Positions 8,096 to 17,300 of a DNA stretch of 64,000 bases are shown piece after piece. Origin of the DNA: Methylibium sp965279545 (GTDB lineage Bacteria > Pseudomonadota > Gammaproteobacteria > Burkholderiales > Burkholderiaceae_C). The first letter of the stretch is position 1. Each line of letters opens with the position of its first letter. The notes below the pieces were generated by a model. The model searched no databases. It saw only the letters and a program-made list of their open reading frames with translations, and had not been told where the DNA came from. A program made the position numbers and the translations under genes. The stretch lies in assembly GCF_965279545.1 (NCBI RefSeq), contig NZ_OZ257250.1:3968001-4032000 (forward strand), written 5' to 3'.

Positions 8096-9576
8096 CAGGC
8101 TTGCAGGTTGCGCCTGGCGCGCTCGCTCAAGGCATTGGGGAAGTAGAGCGCCGTCAGGCTTTTGCTGTGCACCGGGGAGTGGCCGTCGGCATAGGCGGCC
8201 TGCGGATCGAGCGCGTAGCGGCGCCAGTCGCGCACCCAGTGGATCTGGTCGCAGACCTCGAGCAGGCCCATCGTCTCGCGGTCGCCGACCAGCACGCCCT
8301 GCACGCGCAGGCCGTGGCGCAGCCGGGCCGTGTCGAGCTGCTCCAGCGTGGCCGGCGTGCAGCCGAACTCGCCGTCGCTCACCAGCAGCAGATCGGCCTG
8401 CCGCCACTGCGCCTGGTTGACGGCCGCGACCGCGTGCGCGAGCGGCGCGGCCAGATCGGTGCCGCCGTCGAAGGCCTGGCCGATGAAGTCGAGCAGCGCG
8501 TCCAGCCCGGCCGGCGTGAGCGCCAGCTCGTGCGTCAGCACCTCGCCCGCGCCGCCGAAGGCGATCAGCTGGCAGCGGCGCTGCTCGCGGTGCGCGGTGC
8601 GCGCGGCCTGCAGCACCACGGCCTTGGCCAGTTGTTCGGGCGCGCCGCGCATCGAGCCCGAGGTGTCGATGCACAGCAGCATCGGACCGCGCTCGACCGG
8701 TGGTTGCTCGGCCTGCGGTGCGGTGCGCAGCGGCATCGCGCCACCGGGGCGCTGGTCGAGCAGCACCGCCTCCTCGTCCCACACCATCAGCCGCGCCTCG
8801 GCCAGCCGCGCGCGCCACAGCTTGTGCAGCAGCGGGTGGCGCAACTGCGCGGCTTCCGACGGCAGCATGCGCGCCAGGTTGCGGCCGGGGCGCACGCCGC
8901 GGATCTCGCCCGGCGCGTCGGGCAGCCGCGTCTCGACCACGTGGCCGAGCACGCGCTCGCGTCCTGGTGCTGCCGCTGCCGGCTGCGGCGGCGCCTCGCG
9001 CGGCAGGCCGCGCCCGAGCGCGGCGATCAGCGCGGCGAGCGCCGGGTTGCGCGTCAGCAGCGCGGCGAGCTGCTGCGCCTCGCGCCACTCGCGCCGCGCG
9101 AGCCGGCCGTGCAGCGCGTCCCAGCGCAGCGAAGCCAGCTCGCCCAGGTCCTGCAGCAGCGCGAGCAGGTGCTCCCAGTCGGCCCGCAGCAGCGTCCATT
9201 CGGCGCGAAAGGCCTCGACCATCGCGGTGATCGCCGCCTCGCGCGGCTCGCCGGCCGGGCGATCGATCAGGCGGTCGAGGTGCCACAGCGCAGTGCGCAA
9301 CACCTGCTGCGCCGCGGCCGGCACGCCGCGCGCGAACTCATGCAGTCCGAGCTCGCCGATCGCTTGCCGCAGCGGCAGCAGCGCCCGTGGATCGGCGAAG
9401 TCGAGCGTCGCCGCGGGCAGCTCGCCAGCCTCCAGCGCCGCCAGCCAGCCGCGGGTGTGATCGAGCCGCGCTTCGCTGCCGCCAACCGCGCTGACCAGTG
9501 CCGGCAGCCACAGCTCGCGCGGCAAGGCCGCGAGCCGGTCGTAGGGCCGGTCGACGGCCGCGAGGCATGCGTCCAT
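8095..9576 (-). CDS. viaA: ViaA-like VWA-domain protein
   Basis: 493 residues. The N-terminal two thirds are helical and of the ViaA type; the C-terminal third is a von Willebrand A domain with the MIDAS motif CIDTSGSM and a second metal-site loop FDGGTDL. ViaA proteins stimulate the partner MoxR ATPase RavA and are linked to chaperone-like functions at the membrane and in respiratory complex maintenance. The start at 9576 is seven bases after the RavA stop, giving a tight two-gene operon; upstream in-frame codons are arginine-rich shadow sequence of the partner gene. The ViaA assignment rests on gene order plus the VWA domain. Confidence 0.8.
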   Translation of the reverse strand: MDACLAAVDRPYDRLAALPRELWLPALVSAVGGSEARLDHTRGWLAALEAGELPAATLDFADPRALLPLRQAIGELGLHEFARGVPAAAQQVLRTALWHLDRLIDRPAGEPREAAITAMVEAFRAEWTLLRADWEHLLALLQDLGELASLRWDALHGRLARREWREAQQLAALLTRNPALAALIAALGRGLPREAPPQPAAAAPGRERVLGHVVETRLPDAPGEIRGVRPGRNLARMLPSEAAQLRHPLLHKLWRARLAEARLMVWDEEAVLLDQRPGGAMPLRTAPQAEQPPVERGPMLLCIDTSGSMRGAPEQLAKAVVLQAARTAHREQRRCQLIAFGGAGEVLTHELALTPAGLDALLDFIGQAFDGGTDLAAPLAHAVAAVNQAQWRQADLLLVSDGEFGCTPATLEQLDTARLRHGLRVQGVLVGDRETMGLLEVCDQIHWVRDWRRYALDPQAAYADGHSPVHSKSLTALYFPNALSERARRNLQA

Positions 9577-9583
9577 GCGGGCC

Positions 9584-10981
9584 TCAGGCCGCGGCTGCTT
9601 CGCCCCAGCGCACCGGCGCCGGCGCCACGCCGGCTGCGGCGGCATCGACCGGCAGCGCCGCGAAGTCGGCCCGCACCGTCTGCAGCCGCGCGAGCAGCGC
9701 CTCCACCACCTGCACCGAGGCGGCGTGGGCCGCGGCAATCCGCGCCGCCAGCGCGGGCGGCAGCCACAGCGCATCGCGCAACGCCTCGTCCATCGCCGCA
9801 GCGCGGCTGCGCAGCGGCTGCAGGTGGGCGGTGGCGCGGGCCAGCAGCTCGTCGAGCTGGGCCACGCGCGCGGCGATGTGGCGCGCGCCGTAGCGTGGCT
9901 GCATGCGCGCTTCCAGCGTGGCCGTCACCAGCCGGGTCACGCCCGGGCCTTCCTCGAGCCCGCCGATCGCGTGCGCCAGCGCCATCTTGCCGCTCTCGCC
10001 GTCGTCCTGGCGCGGCTGGCATTCGATGCCGAACTGCTGCTCGAAGGCCTCGACCGCCCGCGTGAGCCAGGGCGCTTCCAGCGGCCGGGCGCCGAGCAGC
10101 GTGTCGTGCACCCAGTCGGCCAGTGCCGCCAGCTGCGCCGGCTGCTCGGCCAGGCAATAGGGCAGCAGCCACAGGTCGACGCGCGACACCGCGCTGCGGC
10201 CGCTGCTCGCCGCGGCCGTCTTCAGCAGCCCGACGGTCTGGCGCCAGCGGCGGTCCGACACCGTGATCGACTGTTCGCGGGTGTAGCGGCGCGCGTCGGC
10301 CAGTGCCGCGATGAGTGCCGGGTCGAGGGTCACCGCATCGCGCGCCGCGGCCAGGCACTCGCGCTCGCCCGGGGTGATCGGCTCGGCGGCGTCGGGTGCC
10401 GCGCCGTCGAGCGTGAGCAGCGCCGCGAAGCCGGCGTCGCTGACCGGCAGCACCGGCACGCGCAACAGGAAGCGGTCGTAGAAGGCCTGCAGCGATTCGT
10501 CGGCCGGCACCTCGTTGGTCGCACCGACGACGCACACCAGCGGCGTGTGCAGGCGCTCGCAGCCGTTGTCGAACTCGCGCTCGTTGAGCAGCGTCAGCAG
10601 CGCATTCAGGATCGCGGAGTTGGCCTTGAACACCTCGTCGAGGAAGGCGATGCCGGCGGTCGGCAGGTAGCCGTCGGTCAGGCGCTCGTAGCGGTCGTCC
10701 TCGAGCGCCTTCAGCGACAGCGGCCCGAACAGTTCTTCCGGCACCGAGAAGCGCGTCAGCAGCCGTTCGAAATAGCGCGCACCATCGAAGGCGTGCTGCA
10801 GCCGCCGCGCCAGCGCGCTCTTCGCGGTGCCCGGCGGGCCGATCAGCAGCACGTGCTCGCCGGCCAGTGCGGCCAGCAGCGCGAGCCGTACCGCGTCCTC
10901 GCGCTCGAGCAGGCCGTGTTCGAGCCAGGTGATCAGCGCGCGCAGCCGCGCTGGGTCCAGAGCAGGGGCGTTGGCATCCAT
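9584..10981 (-). CDS. ravA: RavA-like MoxR-family AAA+ ATPase
   Basis: 465 residues. AAA+ core with Walker A LLIGPPGTAKSALARRL, Walker B GIAFLDEVFKAN, sensor 1 VVGATNEVPAD, and an arginine-containing stretch FYDRFLLRVPVLP. The C-terminal part is long and helical as in RavA. MoxR ATPases act with VWA proteins to remodel or mature protein complexes; in enterobacteria RavA-ViaA acts on respiratory and stress systems. It is the first gene of the ravA-viaA operon. An exported protein gene lies 22 bp upstream on the same strand, so all three may share a transcript. Confidence 0.85.
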   Translation of the reverse strand: MDANAPALDPARLRALITWLEHGLLEREDAVRLALLAALAGEHVLLIGPPGTAKSALARRLQHAFDGARYFERLLTRFSVPEELFGPLSLKALEDDRYERLTDGYLPTAGIAFLDEVFKANSAILNALLTLLNEREFDNGCERLHTPLVCVVGATNEVPADESLQAFYDRFLLRVPVLPVSDAGFAALLTLDGAAPDAAEPITPGERECLAAARDAVTLDPALIAALADARRYTREQSITVSDRRWRQTVGLLKTAAASSGRSAVSRVDLWLLPYCLAEQPAQLAALADWVHDTLLGARPLEAPWLTRAVEAFEQQFGIECQPRQDDGESGKMALAHAIGGLEEGPGVTRLVTATLEARMQPRYGARHIAARVAQLDELLARATAHLQPLRSRAAAMDEALRDALWLPPALAARIAAAHAASVQVVEALLARLQTVRADFAALPVDAAAAGVAPAPVRWGEAAAA

Positions 10982-11003
10982 GGCCCCATTCTGACGGCAG
11001 TGC

Positions 11004-12314
11004 TCAGCGGCCGAGCACGCCGCGCAGCAGATCGAGCGCGCCGGGCTTCTTTTCCTCGGCCGGCGGCGGCGAGGCGGGCGCTGCGCCGCCCTCGCCCTTC
11101 ATCATGTCGCCCATCGAGGGCATGCCGGGCATCGCGGTGGTCATCGACTTGACGCGCAGCTTCACCGCCCACTGCGGTTCCCACACCGCCTTCGGGTCGG
11201 CCGGGCGCGGAGGGTGCACGAGGTTCAGCTCCGGCCCGTAGGCGATCAGCCGCAGGAAGGCGCCCTGCGCCGGCAGCACGCCCTTGGGCACGGTGCAACG
11301 AGTGGTCGACGACGCGAGCAGCACGCGTTCCTTGACCCAGCGCTCGACCGCCGGATCGGTCTGGTAGTCGAACAGGCCGAAGCCGGTGTCGGGCAGCTCG
11401 CTCGAGGTCCAGATCACCATCTCGCTGGCTCCGTCGGTCGACTCACCCTTGCCGGCAAAGGCGCCGGCGAAGTAGCCGCGCGCCGTCGGCAGAGCATTCC
11501 ACTCCAGCGCGGTGGCGCCGGCCTTGTCGGCGGTGCTCAGCGATAGCGCCGGCATCAGTTCGTTGGCGGCCGGGATGGCGAACTTGAAGCCCTCGGGCAC
11601 ACCCTGTCCCTTGAACTCGTGTTCGCCCACCAGCGAGGCGCCGTCGGCGATGCGCTTGCCCTCGCTCGGGTTGGGCCAGTGCGGCCGGCCCTGGGCGCTG
11701 TGCGCACCGCGCTGCGTGGCGCGGCGCGAGATGAAGAACTTGGCCGCGTCCTCGGGCTTGATCTTGGCCACGTCGAGCACGCGCGGCTGGCCGCTGCGCA
11801 CGGTGTCGCCGCAGCCCCAGTAGAGCAGCAGCCGGCCCTTGGGCTTCTCGGACGGTTCCTCGACGCGCTCGTCGCCATCGTCGCCGGGCACCGGCTTGGC
11901 GTCCTTCGGCGACAGCAGCTTGAGCGACGGGCCGAGCTGCAGCCCGGCCGGGACCGCCTGCGTGCCCTCGGCGAGCTGCGGGTTGTCGCGCGTCGCGAGC
12001 GTGACGTCCAGGTAGCGACCACCGCCGCCGCTCTGCGTCGACAGGAAGGGCACGCTGCTGCCGCCGCCCACGCCGAACAGGCCGCCGAGTGCCGACAGCG
12101 GGTTGTTGCCGGCGCCGGCGCCCATGCCGCCCATACCGCCCCCCAGGCCGCTGAACGTAGCCACGTCGATCCACGCCTGCGCGACCGGCGGCTTCGACGG
12201 CGCCTTGGCAGGCGGTTGCTGGGCGCCGGCCGCGGCGGCGCACAGCGCCAGCGCGGCAGCGATCGGGACGGACCGCCGGCGCGGCGCATGGAGGGAGGTG
12301 GTCGGGGTCGACAT
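11004..12314 (-). CDS. Exported protein of unknown function
   Basis: 436 residues. A Sec signal peptide is evident (RRRSVPIAAALALCAAAAGAQ, cleaved near AGA-Q). The mature protein starts with a Gly/Met-rich low-complexity region (GLGGGMGGMGAGAGNN), then a region with DNPQLAEGTQAVPAGLQLGP and LLLYWGCGD, and ends with a Pro/Met/Glu-rich tail (MPGMPSMGDMMKGEGG). I do not recognise a functional family. It precedes ravA on the same strand. The product is probably periplasmic or outer-membrane associated. Confidence 0.65.
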   Translation of the reverse strand: MSTPTTSLHAPRRRSVPIAAALALCAAAAGAQQPPAKAPSKPPVAQAWIDVATFSGLGGGMGGMGAGAGNNPLSALGGLFGVGGGSSVPFLSTQSGGGGRYLDVTLATRDNPQLAEGTQAVPAGLQLGPSLKLLSPKDAKPVPGDDGDERVEEPSEKPKGRLLLYWGCGDTVRSGQPRVLDVAKIKPEDAAKFFISRRATQRGAHSAQGRPHWPNPSEGKRIADGASLVGEHEFKGQGVPEGFKFAIPAANELMPALSLSTADKAGATALEWNALPTARGYFAGAFAGKGESTDGASEMVIWTSSELPDTGFGLFDYQTDPAVERWVKERVLLASSTTRCTVPKGVLPAQGAFLRLIAYGPELNLVHPPRPADPKAVWEPQWAVKLRVKSMTTAMPGMPSMGDMMKGEGGAAPASPPPAEEKKPGALDLLRGVLGR

Positions 12315-12432
12315 GGTGGGGGTCCTTCGGTTCTTGCGAGGCGGCGGCGATGTTCTCGCGAGTGTGCGACTTTGGCCCTCCCACCGTCGAGGGGGATCGC
12401 ACCGTAGCAGGGTCGACTCGGTCAGGGCGCGG

Positions 12433-12574
12433 GGTCTGCGGCGGTGACTTCGAAGGCCGCTTCAAGCGCAGCGACTTCGGCCTCGACTACGGCCTGCCCT
12501 TCGTGCGTGACGAGGTGACGCTGCGCGTGCAGGTCGAGGGCGTGCGCGCCGACGAAACTCCTGCTGCACGCTGA
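12433..12574 (+). pseudogene. 3' fragment of a yceI gene
   Basis: The plus strand encodes the last 40-odd residues of a YceI protein (GDFEGRFKRSDFGLDYGLPF to a stop at 12574). This matches, in inverted orientation, the C-terminus of the intact yceI at 22787-23371. No signal peptide or lipocalin-like N-terminus is present, and the sequence upstream of 12433 is unrelated, so it is a truncated remnant. Differences from the intact copy over the shared codons are mostly at third positions, as expected if both descend from working genes. It forms the outer part of the inverted repeat bracketing the CRISPR locus. Confidence 0.85.
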
Positions 12575-12686
12575 GTTCCGAACCCAGAAAGACGAAAGGC
12601 CGCATATAGCGGCCTTTCCATTTGGTGCATCTATCTGCTTTCGCAGCATCAGCTTGTTAGCGGACAGAGCTCATATCCCGAGCATC
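12433..12686. repeat. Left arm of the 254-bp inverted repeat bracketing the CRISPR-Cas locus
   Basis: Reverse-complement match to 22675-22928, equal in length. The inner 96 bp (12591-12686), which is tracrRNA sequence, is identical in both arms. The outer part (yceI 3' end plus a short spacer) differs at about 20 positions. The inner border falls inside the CRISPR-repeat/anti-repeat homology: beyond 12686 the left arm continues as CRISPR repeat (TAGACT), while the right arm continues into the tracrRNA promoter. Confidence 0.92.
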
Positions 12687-12692
12687 TAGACT
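12586..12692 (-). ncRNA. Second, promoterless tracrRNA copy
   Basis: On the minus strand the sequence runs from the CRISPR-like anti-repeat (AGTCTAGATGCTCGGGATAT) through the complete tracrRNA body to the terminator hairpin AAAGGCCGC/GCGGCCTTT (12595-12617). Over 96 bp it equals the tracrRNA at 22670-22776. It lacks the TTGACA promoter of the right copy, because upstream on its strand lies the array itself. Its T-run is interrupted (CTTTCT instead of CTTTTT), which should weaken termination. If expressed, it would depend on antisense transcription leaving the array. Its anti-repeat doubles as the degenerate first CRISPR repeat. Confidence 0.7.
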
Positions 12693-13217
12693 CGGCTGGC
12701 GCGGCTTCAGTGCGTCGGTGCAGTTCCGGCCAGAGCTCATATCCCGAGCATCTAGACTCTCGCGGATGGTGTTGCGGAAAGCGCCCTTGTTCCGGCCAGA
12801 GCTCATATCCCGAGCATCTAGACTCTGGGACGGCTTGACCTGGACCGCGTCGCCGTTCCGGCCAGAGCTCATATCCCGAGCATCTAGACTCGCCGCGCGC
12901 TCCACCGCACTGTCCACCTAGTTCCGGCCAGAGCTCATATCCCGAGCATCTAGACTCCCAGGCGAGCAGCAGCCCGCCGAGGTACCAGTTCCGGCCAGAG
13001 CTCATATCCCGAGCATCTAGACTTCTGGTCTCGCTTTTGTCACGCTCACTGCGGTTCCGGCCAGAGCTCATATCCCGAGCATCTAGACTGCCGCTCAGCA
13101 TGTACAGCGAGTCGCTTCTGTTCCGGCCAGAGCTCATATCCCGAGCATCTAGACTGTATGGGTCGACCAGCAGCGCGGGTTTTGGGTTCCGGCCAGAGCT
13201 CATATCCCGAGCATCTA

Positions 13218-14393
13218 GTGTGGTGCGCGTGAAGTAATAGAACTTACTTGCGCCGGCATACTCCAACCGCCCAGGAGGTGGGCGATGCGGGTTGCCAAGA
13301 AGATCGAGTTGGATGTGCAGACGGAGCGGGAGCTTCGTGCGCTGTCGCAGCGCAAGCGCATCGAGGTGCGGCTGCAGCAGCGCGCGCGCATCGTGCTGCT
13401 GGCGGCCAAGGGGATGCAGAACAAGGACATCGCCGCGGACGTCGGCCTGGACAGGCGGCAGGTGGCGCTGTGGCGAGCCCGCTTCCTCGAAGGCGGCATC
13501 GAAGCGTTGAGCAAGGACGCGCCGCGCTCCGGGCGCCCGGACAGCGTGATGGCCGAGATGGAGTCGCGCATCGTGCAGACCACGCTGCACGAGAAGCCGG
13601 CCAATGCCACGCACTGGAGCACGCGCACGCTGGCTGAGCACCTGGGTGTCGGAGCGACGACCGTGCGGACTGCGTGGCGCAACAACGGCCTGAAGCCGCA
13701 TCTGAGCCGTACCTTCAAGGTCTCGCGCGACCCGCGCTTCGAGGACAAGCTACTGGACGTTGTGGGCCTGTACCTGAACCCGCCCGAGCATGCGCTGGTG
13801 CTCAGTTGCGACGAGAAGAGCCAGATCCAGGCGCTCAACCGCACGCAGCCCGGCCTGCCGATGAAGACCGGGCGAGCGGGCACCGTCACCCACGACTACA
13901 AGCGCCACGGCACGACCACGCTGTTCGCTGCGCTGAACACACTGGACGGCCGCGTGATCTCGATGTGCCAGCCGCGGCACAGGCACGAGGAGTGGCTGAA
14001 GTTCCTGCGCCTGATCGACCGCAAGACGCCCAAGGGGCTGACGTTGCATCTGGTCGTGGACAACTACGCCACGCATAGCCACCCTGAGGTTCAGGTCTGG
14101 CTGGCCAAGCACCCGCGCTTCGTCATGCACTTCACCCCGACCAGCGCGTCATGGTTGAACATGGTCGAGCGATTCTTCCGCGACATCACCGACAAGCGCA
14201 TCCGCCGCGACAGTTTCACCAGCGTGCCCGAACTTGAGTTGGCTATCGACCTGTACGTCGCGCAGCACAACATCGAGCCTAAGCCCTTCATCTGGACTGC
14301 CTGCGCTTCCGACATCTTGGCCAAGGTCACGCGAGCAAAGGCAGCCCTGGCAGCAGCCTCAAGATAAGTACAGAACAGCACGGCGCACCACAC
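13218..14393 (+). mobile_element. IS630-family insertion sequence inside a CRISPR repeat (1176 bp)
   Basis: Terminal inverted repeats read GTGTGGTGCGC at both ends. The element is flanked by TA on each side (13216-13217 and 14394-14395), the target duplication typical of IS630/Tc1-mariner elements. Joining the flanks after removing one TA restores a perfect 36-bp CRISPR repeat (GCATC-TA-GACT), so the insertion hit the only TA next to the repeat's 3' end. It carries one intact transposase gene and no passenger. Transposase and array are in the same orientation. The clean ends and open frame suggest a recent insertion. Confidence 0.95.
13285..14367 (+). CDS. IS630-family transposase
   Basis: 360 residues. 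The N-terminal half holds two helix-turn-helix domains (MQNKDIAADVGLDRRQVALW; LAEHLGVGATTVRTAWRNNG). The DDE catalytic core follows: VLSCDEKSQIQALNRTQPGL supplies the first Asp, LVVDNYATH the second, and SWLNMVERFFRDITDKRIRR the Glu. This is the complete DDE set of IS630/Tc1-mariner enzymes, which cut and paste into TA targets. GGAGG precedes the ATG at 13285. No frameshift is visible, so the enzyme is probably active. Confidence 0.95.
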   Translation: MRVAKKIELDVQTERELRALSQRKRIEVRLQQRARIVLLAAKGMQNKDIAADVGLDRRQVALWRARFLEGGIEALSKDAPRSGRPDSVMAEMESRIVQTTLHEKPANATHWSTRTLAEHLGVGATTVRTAWRNNGLKPHLSRTFKVSRDPRFEDKLLDVVGLYLNPPEHALVLSCDEKSQIQALNRTQPGLPMKTGRAGTVTHDYKRHGTTTLFAALNTLDGRVISMCQPRHRHEEWLKFLRLIDRKTPKGLTLHLVVDNYATHSHPEVQVWLAKHPRFVMHFTPTSASWLNMVERFFRDITDKRIRRDSFTSVPELELAIDLYVAQHNIEPKPFIWTACASDILAKVTRAKAALAAASR

Positions 14394-17300
14394 TAGACTG
14401 CACAGCAGCAACGTGCTGCTCAAGCTGCAGTTCCGGCCAGAGCTCATATCCCGAGCATCTAGACTCTGGGTCAGCGTCTTGTTGGCGTCGGCCATGTTCC
14501 GGCCAGAGCTCATATCCCGAGCATCTAGACTTAATCAGCAACGCTGCTGCTCCCGCACTGCGTTCCGGCCAGAGCTCATATCCCGAGCATCTAGACTGAG
14601 TCTCACGAGCAGTTCGGTGTCGTTCATGTTCCGGCCAGAGCTCATATCCCGAGCATCTAGACTGGCCGACAACAACAGCATCGCCAACGCCCAGTTCCGG
14701 CCAGAGCTCATATCCCGAGCATCTAGACTCCGCGCCAATGTCGAGCGCCTGGCCGATGAGTTCCGGCCAGAGCTCATATCCCGAGCATCTAGACTCACTG
14801 CCATCAGGGCCGCAGGGTCCAATCTGTTCCGGCCAGAGCTCATATCCCGAGCATCTAGACTGACTACGACCAGAAGCACAAGCCGGAACCGGTTCCGGCC
14901 AGAGCTCATATCCCGAGCATCTAGACTAGACAGATTGGTCAACAGCAAACCGCTCGAGTTCCGGCCAGAGCTCATATCCCGAGCATCTAGACTTCATCGA
15001 GCCAGCGGCCACGAACATCGCACGTTCCGGCCAGAGCTCATATCCCGAGCATCTAGACTGCGAATATCCACTGACCGTGGACGTGGCAGGTTCCGGCCAG
15101 AGCTCATATCCCGAGCATCTAGACTGCCTGTCAGCCCACCGACCCGCATGCCGCTGTTCCGGCCAGAGCTCATATCCCGAGCATCTAGACTGTCTGGCGC
15201 GTTGGCCCGCGGGAGCAATGGGTTCCGGCCAGAGCTCATATCCCGAGCATCTAGACTCCGAAGGGAGAGGTGTATGTGATGGTGGAGGTTCCGGCCAGAG
15301 CTCATATCCCGAGCATCTAGACTTCACGAACGGCGCCATCGCGCAGACCGTGAGTTCCGGCCAGAGCTCATATCCCGAGCATCTAGACTCGTCAGAGGCT
15401 TCGTCAATCCGCTGGTAAGGTTCCGGCCAGAGCTCATATCCCGAGCATCTAGACTGCTCGCCTTCGGCAGCACACTGATCGGCGAGGTTCCGGCCAGAGC
15501 TCATATCCCGAGCATCTAGACTCACCAGCGTAGCCGCAGCGCCCTCGAAGCTGTTCCGGCCAGAGCTCATATCCCGAGCATCTAGACTAACAAGGTGCGC
15601 AGCGTGGAGTCGCTGCCTGTTCCGGCCAGAGCTCATATCCCGAGCATCTAGACTGCTGATGCAGTACATCACGCCGAAGCTCAAGTTCCGGCCAGAGCTC
15701 ATATCCCGAGCATCTAGACTACGCCTCGATGTAGTCGGCCTCGATCGTCTGTTCCGGCCAGAGCTCATATCCCGAGCATCTAGACTGATCAGTGGACGCA
15801 TCACCTGTTGCTGGCAGTTCCGGCCAGAGCTCATATCCCGAGCATCTAGACTACTAGAGGCGCTGCACGAAAGCTCCAGCAAGTTCCGGCCAGAGCTCAT
15901 ATCCCGAGCATCTAGACTCTCAACCCCTCAACAGGAACCCGCCCATGCGGTTCCGGCCAGAGCTCATATCCCGAGCATCTAGACTGATCGAGCGAGCAGC
16001 CCTCGCGGATCTCAAGTTCCGGCCAGAGCTCATATCCCGAGCATCTAGACTGCTCGGTGATGCGCCCCGCGGTGACGCCGGGTTCCGGCCAGAGCTCATA
16101 TCCCGAGCATCTAGACTGGTGAAGACGCCGCGGGAGAGCAGGCCCCTGTTCCGGCCAGAGCTCATATCCCGAGCATCTAGACTCATGCCAGCCTGGGCCG
16201 ACAACTGCGCTACGTTCCGGCCAGAGCTCATATCCCGAGCATCTAGACTCCGCCGAGGCGGACATCAAGCGGCGCAGCGAGTTCCGGCCAGAGCTCATAT
16301 CCCGAGCATCTAGACTGGCGCGTGTATTCGGTGTCGTCGGCACCAAGGTTCCGGCCAGAGCTCATATCCCGAGCATCTAGACTGATCAGGCTGCTGTCGA
16401 GCGGGCCGCTCTTGTTCCGGCCAGAGCTCATATCCCGAGCATCTAGACTCTGCGAGCCTTTGAGCACCAGCGAGGCCTTGTTCCGGCCAGAGCTCATATC
16501 CCGAGCATCTAGACTCTTCCGCGGTCTCGGGGTTGTACTGGTTGGGTTCCGGCCAGAGCTCATATCCCGAGCATCTAGACTGTACGTGACCGACAAGCTC
16601 AGCAAGCAGCCGTTCCGGCCAGAGCTCATATCCCGAGCATCTAGACTGCATTGAGCTCGGCCTCGAAGCGGGCCATCGTTCCGGCCAGAGCTCATATCCC
16701 GAGCATCTAGACTCGTGCGCGGCCTGTTCGCGGCCATCGGCAAGTTCCGGCCAGAGCTCATATCCCGAGCATCTAGACTAGTATCCTGATTGGTGGCAAG
16801 GGCTGCGGAGTTCCGGCCAGAGCTCATATCCCGAGCATCTAGACTGCCGCCGTCATCTGCCGCAATCGCGACATAGTTCCGGCCAGAGCTCATATCCCGA
16901 GCATCTAGACTCTCGACCCGGCGCTCCGACCACTCGGCCGCGTTCCGGCCAGAGCTCATATCCCGAGCATCTAGACTGGCGGCGCGGCGCACCACCGAGA
17001 CGAGATCGTTCCGGCCAGAGCTCATATCCCGAGCATCTAGACTGATGCCGCGCGCTGTAATGCCAGTCCCTCCGTTCCGGCCAGAGCTCATATCCCGAGC
17101 ATCTAGACTCAAGGCGCAAAAGGCGCGCAATCGGCAACTGTTCCGGCCAGAGCTCATATCCCGAGCATCTAGACTATCCAGCCCCTGACATGCGCGACCA
17201 CTTCAGTTCCGGCCAGAGCTCATATCCCGAGCATCTAGACTCCAAGTCGAGCAGAGGCCTCCGGCGCTCCAGTTCCGGCCAGAGCTCATATCCCGAGCAT

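Noticed and set aside
12350..12574. Independent small gene starting at 12350
   Set aside because: Its second half is the C-terminus of YceI and its first half is unrelated intergenic sequence; better explained as a gene fragment.
12657..12692. Left terminal repeat as an ordinary decayed CRISPR repeat
   Set aside because: Its differences from the consensus are exactly those of the tracrRNA anti-repeat, so it is a recombination junction rather than random decay.
12649..13701. Open frames with 22-residue peptide repeats (for example ending SLDARDMSSGRN or FRPELISRASRL) across the array
   Set aside because: They are translations of the 66-bp CRISPR repeat-spacer unit, whose length is a multiple of three and lacks stops in several frames; not a repeat protein.
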